DNA from: a virus
Length of the DNA stretch: 64,000 nucleotides
Reading direction: 5' to 3' (one strand)
Virus record (IMG/VR): IMGVR_UViG_3300034520_000094
Coordinates: 1-64,000 of that record
Position 1 is the first letter of the stretch. Each line of letters opens with the position of its first letter. This document shows, piece by piece, positions 23,802 through 32,150 of the stretch. The notes below the pieces were generated by a model. That model was not told the DNA's origin. It was given only the letters and a program-made list of their open reading frames with translations, and made no database searches. The translations under genes and the position numbers were made by a program.

Positions 23802-24458
23802 ATGTCTAGTTTTCAAGAACAGTTGAACAGGAATAGAGGGTATGGGGCGTTTACGGAGAAAGAAAAGGAAGCAGAAGAACGGCAAAAGAATTATGTTAAT
23901 CGTTTTTGGTTGCCTGCTGACTCAAGTGCACGTATTGTTTTCTTAGACGATAATCCACCGATTATTGAGGAACATCAGCTTCAGATTGATGGAGATTGGA
24001 GACATTGGTTTACATGCCTTAGAATGATAGGTGAAGCCTGTCCGATTTGTGATAGTTTAGATAATAAGCCGTATACGGTCGGGTTTTATACGATTATTGA
24101 TATGTCTGAATGGAAAGATAAGAGTGGTAAGACTCATAAGAATGAACTCAAGCTGTTTCCTGCAAAGTTTAAGACCTTGCAAGTATTGAAACGGCTCTCG
24201 GCAAAGAGGGGCAGTTTAGAGGGCTGTGTTTTTGAGGTTTCCAGAAGTACGTCGGATGCGCCGAATACGGGAGATGTATTTGATTTTGAAACTAAGTTAT
24301 CAAAAGACGAGATTTTGGAGTTATGCCCAGATGCTCAGCCATTTGATTATGCTGATATTTTAGAGCCGAAATCGGTAGGTGCTATCATGGAAGTTTTGAA
24401 GAGAGCATCGAAGCGTAGTGCAAGCAGAAGCATAGATAGCGATAGAATAGATTGGTAG
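23802..24458 (+). CDS. single-stranded DNA-binding protein (gp32-like, zinc-containing)
   Basis: ATG 23802 after GAAAGGAG. The 218-residue product has an OB-like beta domain (about 30-170) with a metal-site pattern HWFTC-x7-CPIC, resembling the zinc site of T4 gp32-type proteins, and the segment FYTIIDMSEWKDKSGK. The C-terminus is Ser/Arg/Asp-rich (SASRSIDSDRIDW); gp32 and SSB also end in acidic tails for protein contacts. The DNA polymerase gene follows after a terminator. I am fairly sure of the class but not of the exact family. Confidence 0.75.
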   Translation: MSSFQEQLNRNRGYGAFTEKEKEAEERQKNYVNRFWLPADSSARIVFLDDNPPIIEEHQLQIDGDWRHWFTCLRMIGEACPICDSLDNKPYTVGFYTIIDMSEWKDKSGKTHKNELKLFPAKFKTLQVLKRLSAKRGSLEGCVFEVSRSTSDAPNTGDVFDFETKLSKDEILELCPDAQPFDYADILEPKSVGAIMEVLKRASKRSASRSIDSDRIDW

Positions 24459-24469
24459 TTATGATAGGA

Positions 24470-24509
24470 AAAATGGCCTCGGCAGAGATGCTGGGGCTAT
24501 TTGTCTTTT
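24470..24509 (+). terminator. probable intrinsic terminator between SSB and polymerase genes
   Basis: AAATGGCCTCGGCA (24471-24484) pairs with TGCTGGGGCTATTT (24489-24502) through three G-T pairs with a GAGA loop, followed by the T-rich GTCTTTT. No new promoter was seen before the polymerase gene, so it probably acts as a partial terminator that lowers polymerase relative to SSB. Confidence 0.75.
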
Positions 24510-24525
24510 GAAAGGAGGGCATTAG

Positions 24526-27279
24526 ATGATTGTTAGAACGCTAGACGAATTGAATTATGTATTCAGTTGTTTAGAACAAGCCAAGCGGTATGGCTTGGAC
24601 ACAGAAACAGTTGACAGAGGTTATCCCGACATTAAGCTAGTTGGAGTGTCCCTGGCTTGGTCCAGAAACGACGTGGTGTATATCCCTGTAGGGCACAAAG
24701 AAGGAGCGCAGCTTCCGCAAGAGCTAGTGCTAGAGAGATTGAAGAAGTTCATAGAAGGAAATCCACAAAAGATTGCTGTGATGCATAATGCAAAGTATGA
24801 CATGACCGTATTGGATTTGCTCGGAGGGATTCAGTTTTCGCCGAATATTTTTGATACGATGGTTGCTGCGTGGCTACTAGATACAGAAAATCCGCATGGG
24901 TTAAAGGCGTTAGTTAAACGGTATTTGAATTATGCTATGACTGAGTTGGATTCCATTACGCCGAAAGAAAAGCACCCTGTAACAGGTGATACGGTGTATC
25001 GAACAGACCTTGTTCCAATTGAAACGCTAGGAACGTATGCAGCAGATGATGCCAGACAGACATTAGCATTGATGGATTTGTTTTTGCCCAGGCTTGAAGC
25101 GGATGGGCAGATGAAAGTGTTCTGCGAGCTAGAAATGCCTAAGATATTTGTATTGAAAGACATTGAAATGAATGGGATTTTGGTAGATGAAGATGCGCTG
25201 CGCAGGCATTTGTCGGAAGCTCCTGCAAGATTGGCCGAGCTTGAGCAGAGGATGTATTCGCTTAGACCGAATGGACAACCGTTTAATGCTAATTCGCCTA
25301 AGCAGTTGAATCAGATTTTGTTTCATGAACTTGGCATAAAGCCAAGCGGAGAGCATGGTAAGTCTGGGTTGTATAGCACAGATAAAGACAAGATGGCATT
25401 ATGGGCTAATGAACATCCGTTAGTAGAAGCGATTCTTGAGTATAGAAATCTGTCTAAGCTGCTGGGTACGTATCTGGAGGGGTTGACGAAGCGACTAGGC
25501 CCAGACGGGCGTATACACACACGATTTAATCAGATTTTGACCACTGGAAGATTGAGTTCGAGTAATCCGAACTTGCAGAATATTCCGAAGCCAGACAAGG
25601 ACACATTTGGATTGCGAGATTTGTTTATAGCAGGAGAAGGAAAGAAGCTTGTAGTTGCAGATTATAGTCAGATTGAGTTGAGGGTTTTGGCACATATAAG
25701 TAAAGACCCGACGTTTATTAAGGCGTTTGTAGACGATGTGGACTTGCATAGCTTTGCAGCGAAAGTATTGTTTGATTTGCCTGAACCTTTGTCTGAGGTG
25801 AAAGAAAAGCATAAAGTTGAACGTAGCATAGGAAAATGTGTAACATGTGATACAAGAATAGCAACAAGAAACGGGCTAGTACGTATTGATAGTTTATCAG
25901 ATTTTAGAGAGCCTGATAAGTTCGTAAAGCTTGAGTTGCATGTATTGACCAAAGATGGTGAGAAGACGACTTCGTATTTTTACTACGGTGGAAAGCAGAA
26001 GATTTTTAGAATAGAAACTAAGCAAGGGTTTAAGATAGCTGGAACACCGAATCATAAAGTATTAGTCAGAAGCGGCTCTGAGGATGAATGGAAGAGACTA
26101 GATGAATTGGCCATAGGTGATAAGCTTGTTATAAAGCTTGGTGGAAATTCGCCTGAGAAGTATGTAAAAGTAAATGGTCCTTTGTGGTCAGATAACGATA
26201 GTACAGAAGAAAGTTTGTATGTTGCAGAGTTAGATGAAAGCTTAGGCAGGTTGCTCGGATATGTGATAGGATTTAGCGAAGTAGGTGGCCAAGAAGTTTC
26301 AGTACCAGAGTGTATCTATCGTTCTCCGCATAGTGTGGTGAAGGAGTTTGTTAGTGCGCTGTTTGAGACTTTAGGCGATGTGATACTAGATGGAGAAGGT
26401 AGACTTGCTATGAGTACAAAGGAAAAAAGCTTTGCACAGGAGATACAGCTTTTGCTTAGTTGGCTTGGCGTTTTAGCAGTGGTGGACGAAAGACCAGGTG
26501 GAAGCGATGGCCAGTTATGCTATGCTGTATGTATACCGAAGGGTTTTTGGAGAACGTTTCGTGAGAGAGTAGGATTTGTTTCACGCCAGAAGCAGAAGGA
26601 GCTTAATGAACTATGTGAGAAAGACGAAAATGCTATGATTGATTATGCTGAGATTAGTATGATTGAGGAAGACGAAGACGAGGTATTTGACTTTGAAGTG
26701 CCTGAAGTGCATAATTTTGTCGGGAATGGTCTTGTGCAGCATAATACGTTTAATTTTGCTATGGTTTATGGAGCAGGCGTGAAACGGCTTGCGGCTGCGG
26801 CAAAGGTTGACGAGAAGAAAGCGAAGGAATTGCGGGATAGGTACATGGCCATGTTTAGTGGAATTGAACGTTACATTAGTGCGATGCAGGCCAAGGCAGA
26901 AGAGGATGGGTATGTGTCTACGATTATAGGACGGCGCAGACATTTGAAAGACGCCCAGCTAAGAGGCAGAACTGAGCAAGAGAGAGCGGCAAAAGCAGCT
27001 GCTTTGAGACAGGCTAGTAATAGTCCTGTCCAAGGGTCGGCGGCAGATATCTTGTTTATTGCGATGAGGAATATCAGAAATAGGCTTATAAAAGAAGGAT
27101 TGACCGATAAGATTAAGATGGTTTTGCAGGTGCATGATGAACTGTTGTTTGAGGTAGACGAGCGGATAGCAGAATATGCTGCGGAGCTTGTTAAGCATGA
27201 GATGGAGACAGCAGTAAAGTTGCGGGTTCCACTGATAGCAGATACAGAAATCGGGATGCGTTGGAGCGACTGTAAATAA
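24526..27279 (+). CDS. polA: DNA polymerase I-like (family A) with intein
   Basis: ATG 24526 with AAAGGAGG at 24510-24517. The 917-residue precursor holds a 3'-5' exonuclease domain (LDTETVD at about 25-31, HNAKYDM, and YAADDARQT) and a family A polymerase domain. Motif A is VVADYSQIELRVLAH (about 375-390). Motif B is split: RSIGK ends at residue 437 and TFNFAMVYGAG resumes at 741. Motif C is QVHDELLFEV (about 868-877). The spliced product would be 614 residues, the length of phage PolA enzymes without a 5' nuclease domain. It is the main replicative polymerase of the phage and needs splicing for activity because the intein sits in the nucleotide-binding helix. Confidence 0.93.
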   Translation: MIVRTLDELNYVFSCLEQAKRYGLDTETVDRGYPDIKLVGVSLAWSRNDVVYIPVGHKEGAQLPQELVLERLKKFIEGNPQKIAVMHNAKYDMTVLDLLGGIQFSPNIFDTMVAAWLLDTENPHGLKALVKRYLNYAMTELDSITPKEKHPVTGDTVYRTDLVPIETLGTYAADDARQTLALMDLFLPRLEADGQMKVFCELEMPKIFVLKDIEMNGILVDEDALRRHLSEAPARLAELEQRMYSLRPNGQPFNANSPKQLNQILFHELGIKPSGEHGKSGLYSTDKDKMALWANEHPLVEAILEYRNLSKLLGTYLEGLTKRLGPDGRIHTRFNQILTTGRLSSSNPNLQNIPKPDKDTFGLRDLFIAGEGKKLVVADYSQIELRVLAHISKDPTFIKAFVDDVDLHSFAAKVLFDLPEPLSEVKEKHKVERSIGKCVTCDTRIATRNGLVRIDSLSDFREPDKFVKLELHVLTKDGEKTTSYFYYGGKQKIFRIETKQGFKIAGTPNHKVLVRSGSEDEWKRLDELAIGDKLVIKLGGNSPEKYVKVNGPLWSDNDSTEESLYVAELDESLGRLLGYVIGFSEVGGQEVSVPECIYRSPHSVVKEFVSALFETLGDVILDGEGRLAMSTKEKSFAQEIQLLLSWLGVLAVVDERPGGSDGQLCYAVCIPKGFWRTFRERVGFVSRQKQKELNELCEKDENAMIDYAEISMIEEDEDEVFDFEVPEVHNFVGNGLVQHNTFNFAMVYGAGVKRLAAAAKVDEKKAKELRDRYMAMFSGIERYISAMQAKAEEDGYVSTIIGRRRHLKDAQLRGRTEQERAAKAAALRQASNSPVQGSAADILFIAMRNIRNRLIKEGLTDKIKMVLQVHDELLFEVDERIAEYAAELVKHEMETAVKLRVPLIADTEIGMRWSDCK
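25837..26745 (+). other. intein in DNA polymerase motif B (303 aa, degenerate homing endonuclease)
   Basis: Residues 438-740 of the precursor. The first residue is Cys (block A, CVTCDTRIAT); block B has GTPNHKVLV with the TxxH arrangement; the C-terminal blocks are VFDFEVPEVHNFVGNG and LVQHN ending in His-Asn, followed by Thr as the +1 residue. The middle has LAGLIDADG-like helices (LGRLLGYVIGFSEV and FVSALFETLGDV), but the catalytic Asp-Gly positions appear replaced, so the endonuclease is probably inactive. Removal restores RSIGK-TFNFAMVYG. Confidence 0.92.
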
Positions 27280-27417
27280 TCATGTTTATTATACAGTTTT
27301 ACAAAGCTTATTTAGGCCATTTTAGAGCTTTTTGTCGTGCACCTTTATCTACTCTTTTTATGAATAGAAAAGAAAGATTCTTGGGCAAATTATGAATACG
27401 GTTTTGCTATAAGGTTT

Positions 27418-27446
27418 AGCGCAGCTAATTGCTGCGCTGTTCTTTT
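27418..27446 (+). terminator. intrinsic terminator after polA
   Basis: AGCGCAGC (27418-27425) pairs with GCTGCGCT (27431-27438), loop TAATT, then GTTCTTTTT. It is almost the same as the terminator at 20680. The preceding stretch 27280-27417 holds no gene; only a weak inverted repeat AAAGCT...AGCTTT followed by T residues (about 27305-27334) was seen, perhaps a first terminator. Confidence 0.88.
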
Positions 27447-27484
27447 TAGCCAAAAAATTTTTTTAATTTTTATGAAATCTGCTA

Positions 27485-27513
27485 TTGACAAATAATTCGT
27501 TATATGATATAAT
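27485..27513 (+). promoter_or_regulatory. early promoter P8
   Basis: TTGACA (27485-27490), 17-base spacer, TATAAT (27508-27513). Flanks match P5 and P6 closely. Confidence 0.88.
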
Positions 27514-27561
27514 GAAATCATAATAAACTAATAAATAAGAAATGGAAAGGAACTGATAAAC

Positions 27562-27840
27562 ATGACTAAGAAAGAGAAAGAGATACAGAAGATAGAGAGC
27601 AAGATAGCTACCATAGAGAGCGCAATTAAGATTATGGAAGAGCTCAGCATTGAGAACCAAGACAAAGTTATAAAGAACAATGAAGAAATAGCAATGGAAA
27701 AAGACCTAGAAAAGAAAAAAGCTCTTGAAGCAGAGAACGAAAGGTTAGTCGGATATATAGTAATGTATAGAGGACTAATTGATAATGAAAGCAAGACTTT
27801 GGCAGAGTTAAAAACTCAATTGGAAAAAATGAAGAGGTAA
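27562..27840 (+). CDS. coiled-coil small protein, paralogue B (92 aa)
   Basis: ATG 27562, SD GAAAGGAAC. The product is the homologue of the gene at 21208, also 92 residues: SAIKIM versus SAIKIL, KALEAENERLVGYIV versus KALEAENEQLVSYIV, and the same Lys/Glu-rich ends. It is entirely helical with heptad character. Both genes lie 49-50 bases behind the -10 of matching promoters, so the unit duplicated with its promoter. Function unknown. Confidence 0.75.
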   Translation: MTKKEKEIQKIESKIATIESAIKIMEELSIENQDKVIKNNEEIAMEKDLEKKKALEAENERLVGYIVMYRGLIDNESKTLAELKTQLEKMKR

Positions 27841-27880
27841 GAGTAGTAAGGACATTAGGCAGAAGATAAGGAGGGATATT

Positions 27881-28060
27881 ATGTATGTGAATCCATGCAA
27901 GGGATGCGAACCACCGAAGCGAAGTGTAGAGCCGAATTGCCATAGTTGTTGTACAGAGTATCTCGAATGGAGAAGAGGATATGAAGCGGAAAGGGAAAAG
28001 GAGCGGGAAGAACGAAAGAAAGAGCAAGATGTGTATACGGTGCTTGCTAAGCTCAATTAG
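27881..28060 (+). CDS. 59-aa cysteine-rich phage protein
   Basis: ATG 27881 with AAGGAGG at 27868-27874; stop TAG at 28058-28060. The product starts MYVNPCKGCEPPKRSVEPN and continues CHSCCTEYL, giving a CxxC and a CHxCC knuckle like a short zinc finger, followed by a highly charged helix (Glu/Lys/Arg). Short proteins of this form (CxGCxxxxxxxxPNCHSxCxxY) are frequent in Firmicute phages but have no known role. Confidence 0.75.
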   Translation: MYVNPCKGCEPPKRSVEPNCHSCCTEYLEWRRGYEAEREKEREERKKEQDVYTVLAKLN

Positions 28061-28072
28061 TAAAATTCGCTA

Positions 28073-28101
28073 TTGACACAGAACTAGTTATATGTTATAA
28101 T
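28073..28101 (+). promoter_or_regulatory. early promoter P9
   Basis: TTGACA (28073-28078), 17-base spacer, TATAAT (28096-28101). The upstream TTAGTAAAATTCGC matches P1 and P4. Confidence 0.88.
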
Positions 28102-28138
28102 AAAAGAAAAAACTAATAAATGAAAAGGAGATAGAGAA

Positions 28139-28441
28139 ATGAAGAATACGGAAACAGGAGTTACCCAATGTGAAAATGCCAAAATGATAAAGTTGCTTAC
28201 ATATGACAGGGATAACCTGCCAAACGACAAGAAGTTAAGAGAGATAGTTATGGAAGCTATGGATTTGGCAGACGTGGATAAGATAACGACACGGCAGTTG
28301 TGGGCTATTTCGTTAGCAAGCTTGTTTCAGCTCAATAGATTTAGTGATATTGCTACGGAAGAGGACAAGGATGCAGTAAAAGAGTATTTGAACTTCGTAA
28401 AAGAGAATATTGAACTTATGTTGTTTTTGCTCAATATGTAA
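28139..28441 (+). CDS. small early protein (100 aa), unknown
   Basis: ATG 28139 with AAAAGGAG. A 100-residue acidic, helical protein (TYDRDNLPNDKKLREIVMEA, then WAISLASLFQLNRF). The C-terminal 12 residues (IELMLFLLNM) are hydrophobic. First gene of the P9 operon that leads to the SF2 helicase. No domain recognised. Confidence 0.65.
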   Translation: MKNTETGVTQCENAKMIKLLTYDRDNLPNDKKLREIVMEAMDLADVDKITTRQLWAISLASLFQLNRFSDIATEEDKDAVKEYLNFVKENIELMLFLLNM

Positions 28442-28472
28442 GCTTGATAGAAGAGAAGGAGATGTGAATAAG

Positions 28473-28784
28473 ATGCGTAAATTGATTATCACGACAAAGA
28501 CGAGTACAGAGGTGTTATCGAAGCTTTTAGAAAAACAATATGAAGTTAAGGTGTACAGAAATAAGTATGACTATAAAGAAATGGCGTTCAAAGACGAAGG
28601 TTTCAAAGATACGTTCTTTGCTGTTATGGAGTATCTAAGAAAGAAGAGGATATATGTTTCGGTTTTAGACATTCTAGTGCAAAATGGGCCGAATCCGAAA
28701 ACGGCAGAATACGAGAGATATAAGAACTGGAAGCATACGCCGTATAGTAGAATAGATTACTTTGAAGCAGAAGGAAAAGAGTGA
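28473..28784 (+). CDS. small protein (103 aa), unknown
   Basis: ATG 28473 with GAAGGAGATG at 28456-28465; a longer frame from 28410 overlaps the previous gene and is unlikely. The product (MRKLIITTKTSTEVLSKLLE...) is an alpha/beta protein with many Tyr and Lys residues. Its stop overlaps the helicase start, so the two are probably coupled. No family recognised. Confidence 0.65.
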   Translation: MRKLIITTKTSTEVLSKLLEKQYEVKVYRNKYDYKEMAFKDEGFKDTFFAVMEYLRKKRIYVSVLDILVQNGPNPKTAEYERYKNWKHTPYSRIDYFEAEGKE

Positions 28785-30175
28785 TTAGAATGAGACTAAA
28801 CAGTTGGTTGGAGATAGAAGAAGACGATGGGTATAATTTTGATATTTTGAAAGCACGATTGATGGTTCCGAATCCTGATTATGTTTCTAGGATGCAGCAA
28901 GGATTTAGCACGGCTGGGTTGAATAGATTTGACCCGTTGTATGAAGAGGTGCACCGAGATGGAAAGTCTATTTTGAGGGTGCCCAGAGCATTAGTTAATA
29001 AGTACGGTGTAGGAAGAGAGGTGGAAGATTGCAGAGAAGAAGGTAAGGAAGTAGATTTCAAGTTTAGGTTGCGTCTTGGACCGACAGAGGAAAGAGAAGA
29101 AGACCAAGTTGACTTTGTAGATGCCCTGGTTAAAGCTGTAGAAAAGAATACTGGAGCGATTGGGCAGGCAAATCCTGGATATGGGAAGACGGCCTGTGCA
29201 CTCGCTATTGTGGCAAGGCTGTCTAGAACAACAGCTGTGTTGGTTCACAAGTCTTTTTTGATGAATCAGTGGATAGAACGAATAGAAGAAGCTTTTGACA
29301 TCAGTCCCGATGAAATTGGGATGGTGCAGCAAGATGTTTGTGATTTTAGAGGTAAGAAGATTGTTTTGATTATGGCACAGTCCTTGTTGGCAAGGTCATA
29401 TCCAGAGGAGCTATACAGGTATTTTGGCACGGTTGTAGTTGACGAAGTGCATCGATTTGGAGCGGTAGAGTTTAGGAAAGCAATTACGATGTTTCCTGCC
29501 AAGTATAGAATAGGTGTAACAGCTACGCCAAAAAGGAAGGATGGGTTAGAAGATGTGTTCTTTATGCATATTGGCGATATTGCTTTTGTAGGAGCAAAGC
29601 GAAGAATGGTTGCCAAGATTCAGTATGTTAACGCAAAGATGATAGTTACAGATTCTATGAAGAGGGGTATGTTGAACTGGCAGAAGAAGTTTGACTTGAA
29701 TAAGGTTACGCAGTACATTGTAGATTGCGAGACAAGGAATAGGCAAATTGTTCAGCTTTTAGTACAGGCTTTGAAGGCGGGGCGAAAGATACTGCTGTTG
29801 TCGGCAAGACGTGAGCATCTGAATGTGTTAGCCAAGCTGTTTGAGCTTGAGTGTGTTAAGCAGCATGTTAGGTTTGCATATGGTTTTTACGTAGGTGGAA
29901 TGGAAGAAGAAGCATTAAGGATATCAGCTACACGACCATTGATATTGGCAACGTTTCAGATGGCTCAGGAAGGCTTGGATATCCCAGAATTAGATACGTT
30001 GTTTTTGGCCACTCCGAAAGGTGATGTTACGCAGGCTGTAGGTAGGATTCTACGGAAATATGATGGGAAAAAGCAACCGATGGTTGTAGACATCCTTGAT
30101 AATGATATTTTGCTGTGCGAGAACCTGGCCAGGAAGAGAGCAAAGCAATATCGTGAGATGGGATGTATTTTTTAA
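28781..30175 (+). CDS. SF2 DNA helicase (DEAH/UvsW-like)
   Basis: GTG 28781 overlaps the previous stop; ATG 28790 is an alternative. The 464-residue product has SF2 motifs: I (ANPGYGKTA, about 130-138), II (DEVH in VVVDEVHRFG), III (TATPKRK), a motif V region (ATFQMAQEGLDIPELDT) and VI (QAVGRILRK). An N-terminal part of about 110 residues precedes the motor, as in UvsW and other phage recombination helicases. Likely roles are branch migration or fork restart with the RecA and nucleases encoded downstream. Confidence 0.9.
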   Translation: MIRMRLNSWLEIEEDDGYNFDILKARLMVPNPDYVSRMQQGFSTAGLNRFDPLYEEVHRDGKSILRVPRALVNKYGVGREVEDCREEGKEVDFKFRLRLGPTEEREEDQVDFVDALVKAVEKNTGAIGQANPGYGKTACALAIVARLSRTTAVLVHKSFLMNQWIERIEEAFDISPDEIGMVQQDVCDFRGKKIVLIMAQSLLARSYPEELYRYFGTVVVDEVHRFGAVEFRKAITMFPAKYRIGVTATPKRKDGLEDVFFMHIGDIAFVGAKRRMVAKIQYVNAKMIVTDSMKRGMLNWQKKFDLNKVTQYIVDCETRNRQIVQLLVQALKAGRKILLLSARREHLNVLAKLFELECVKQHVRFAYGFYVGGMEEEALRISATRPLILATFQMAQEGLDIPELDTLFLATPKGDVTQAVGRILRKYDGKKQPMVVDILDNDILLCENLARKRAKQYREMGCIF

Positions 30176-30184
30176 TTTTCGCAC

Positions 30185-30213
30185 TTGACACAGATACTAC
30201 TATATGATATAAT
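30185..30213 (+). promoter_or_regulatory. middle promoter P10
   Basis: TTGACA (30185-30190), 17-base spacer, TATAAT (30208-30213), 10 bases after the helicase stop. Drives the operon containing recA. Confidence 0.88.
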
Positions 30214-30251
30214 AAAGAAAAAACCAATAAAAATTGAAAGAGGTGTACAAG

Positions 30252-30893
30252 ATGGGTAAAGAAGTAAAAGAATTAGTGGTAATTGACAAGGTTACAAAGA
30301 CAGGCAAGGATGTGGATTCACTGGAAAAGCTGATTAGCAGATTGCCAGAGGTTCCGACCGAAGAGTTGGTTACAGGGTTTAGGCTAGTGAACAGCTATAG
30401 CAAGAAAATGGAACAATTTGTAGACGCAGTGAAGAAAGAATTGGTAGATAACAAGGAGCAGACTGGAAGGTTTTTGACAGAAGGGATTCCAGATGAAAAA
30501 GGGCATTTGTATTTGTCGGGTGTAGAAGACGATGAACTGAAAGCAGAACGAAGAGTTTATGCTAAGTTCAATGAGGAAAAGGCCGCTGAGTTACTCAAGG
30601 AAAAAGGCTTGTTTGAGTTGGGAAGTGATACAGTAGTAGATTGCAAAGACCCAGCTCATGCTTTGGATTTAGTCCAGGAAGCATTGGAGAAGTTGAGAAA
30701 TGGTGAAGGAGTTGAGGATGCAATAGCATGTATGAACGAGTTGAAAGATTTGTTTGAAGTGAATTATGTTGCTTCGGAACCAAAGGTGGAGGCACTTGTA
30801 GCCCTGGGTAAGATTGATAGCAGCGAAGTTGCACAGGTAATGGATGTAAGTATTCAGTATGCAGTCAAAGAAGTAAAGGCAAAAAAGAAATGA
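30252..30893 (+). CDS. hypothetical protein of recA operon (213 aa)
   Basis: ATG 30252 with AAAGAGGTG at 30237-30245. The product is mostly helical and acidic, with no cysteine-metal motif. Notable segments are LEKLISRLPEVPTEEL, GHLYLSGVEDDELKAERRVY and a C-terminal Lys-rich end (KEVKAKKK). The KFNEEKAAELLKEKGL segment resembles phage recombination-accessory proteins only in style. Being first in the P10 operon with recA suggests a DNA-metabolism role. Confidence 0.65.
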   Translation: MGKEVKELVVIDKVTKTGKDVDSLEKLISRLPEVPTEELVTGFRLVNSYSKKMEQFVDAVKKELVDNKEQTGRFLTEGIPDEKGHLYLSGVEDDELKAERRVYAKFNEEKAAELLKEKGLFELGSDTVVDCKDPAHALDLVQEALEKLRNGEGVEDAIACMNELKDLFEVNYVASEPKVEALVALGKIDSSEVAQVMDVSIQYAVKEVKAKKK

Positions 30894-30903
30894 GGTAGAG
30901 TGT

Positions 30904-31833
30904 ATGGAGTGTATGTATTGCGGAGAGGAAGCAAATGTTGCTCATGTTTGTGATAAATGTCAAGCAGAAGCAGAGAAGTTGGACCAGAAGCAAGAGAAGC
31001 AAGAGAAGTTTAGTTTTAAGAAATGGTATGAAGCGAACAAGGATGTAGTGTCTAAGAAAAGGCGGCTGAAGTACCAAGAGAATAAAGAATATCGTGAGAA
31101 GAAGAAGCTTGAAGTAACCAGATATTATTGGCTAAAGAAAAGACGAGCCAAAAGCATTGGTATGAACCAGACTACGTATGAAGAGCTTGGAATAAAGCCT
31201 AATGCAACAGTTAAGATTACGATTACGAATGAGCATGACATCAGATATGGAATGACGTTTGATGTTCCTGCTTTTTACCCAAGCCAAGTTGCAGAGGTAG
31301 TTCGCAGAAGTGTGCAGACGTTAAGGTTGTGGTATCTGAAAGGGTATTTGTCCGAGCATTGCTCGGTCAGAAATTCTAAGAATTATCGTATGGTTACAGA
31401 AGACCAGATGCGTATTTTTGCTGCATACAGACATTGGTTGAGTTTTTCTGTACAAGATTTCTCGCAACATCCATTCTTTGTTCTAGTGAACGAAGAGATG
31501 GAGAGACTTCAGCCAGATGGCATAGAGCCAATGTTAGACACGGAATGGAGACTAGACCCGACTGTATGTCCGTTCTGCGGAAAGGCACCGTCGCTTCAGA
31601 AAAAGGTAGATGGAAAATGGGTGTATGTTAGTTGTTTTGCTTGCTTGAGTCCATTAGATGTAGCAGGACGAGAGACTATGAAGAGGTTTGCAGTTAGCGG
31701 AACATGTCCGTTTTGCGGAAATATGTATGATGGAGAGATTGATGTTGCAAGTAATAAGACAATGAATGTTGTATGTCCGACATGTGGCAGACGTGTAACA
31801 GATTATCAAAAGATTGAAATTGAGAGGAGATAA
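30904..31833 (+). CDS. zinc-ribbon/MerR-like helix-turn-helix protein (309 aa)
   Basis: Starts ATG 30904 after TGAGGTAGAG. The N-terminal knuckle CMYCGEEANVAHVCDKC is followed by a highly basic helix (about 35-80). Residues about 120-180 resemble a MerR-type winged helix: YPSQVAEVVRRSVQTLRLWY, then LKGYL and NYRMVTEDQMRIF. The C-terminus has two more zinc ribbons, CPFCGKA...CFAC (about 222-247) and CPFCGNM...CPTCGRR. This combination suggests a sequence-specific transcription factor, perhaps for middle or late genes, since phage regulators often use such ribbons. It is not assignable to a named family. Confidence 0.7.
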   Translation: MECMYCGEEANVAHVCDKCQAEAEKLDQKQEKQEKFSFKKWYEANKDVVSKKRRLKYQENKEYREKKKLEVTRYYWLKKRRAKSIGMNQTTYEELGIKPNATVKITITNEHDIRYGMTFDVPAFYPSQVAEVVRRSVQTLRLWYLKGYLSEHCSVRNSKNYRMVTEDQMRIFAAYRHWLSFSVQDFSQHPFFVLVNEEMERLQPDGIEPMLDTEWRLDPTVCPFCGKAPSLQKKVDGKWVYVSCFACLSPLDVAGRETMKRFAVSGTCPFCGNMYDGEIDVASNKTMNVVCPTCGRRVTDYQKIEIERR

Positions 31834-31837
31834 AGAA

Positions 31838-32140
31838 ATGGAAAAGACGAATGGCCAGATTTGGGTAAGTTCTCAGTTCACACGGTTAGGGAAAGCCGTT
31901 GGAGACGAGGATAAGAAAGAACATATGATTCAGGTAGATACGTTTGAGACCACACCAGCAGAAGCAGCAGTAGAGTTAGGCATGACGATAAATCTTGGAA
32001 ATTATGAATCGCTCAGAGTTAGCGTTGGTGCCAGAATCCCATGCTATAAAGAAGAGCTAGAACAAGCATATGATTTCGCTTTTCAGTTAGTGGAGAGGGA
32101 GTTGGCTGCTAAGATTAAAGAAACGAAAAGTACGTTGTGA
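31838..32140 (+). CDS. conserved phage hypothetical protein (100 aa)
   Basis: ATG 31838, SD GAGGAGAT at 31824-31831. The C-terminal part (GMTINLGNYESLRVSVGARI, then EELEQAYDFAFQLVERELA) matches a pattern I know from many phage early proteins of unknown role: a strand pair plus helix. Eighteen bases of leader separate it from the previous stop. The gene sits just before the 3D-domain membrane protein. Confidence 0.7.
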   Translation: MEKTNGQIWVSSQFTRLGKAVGDEDKKEHMIQVDTFETTPAEAAVELGMTINLGNYESLRVSVGARIPCYKEELEQAYDFAFQLVERELAAKIKETKSTL

Positions 32141-32150
32141 GGTAGTGATG

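Noticed and set aside
25837-26745. Reading the polymerase intein as an active homing endonuclease
   Set aside because: LAGLIDADG acidic residues look replaced; active mobility is not supported.
31434-31631. 65-codon + strand frame
   Set aside because: Out of frame inside the zinc-ribbon/MerR-like gene; no SD and odd composition.
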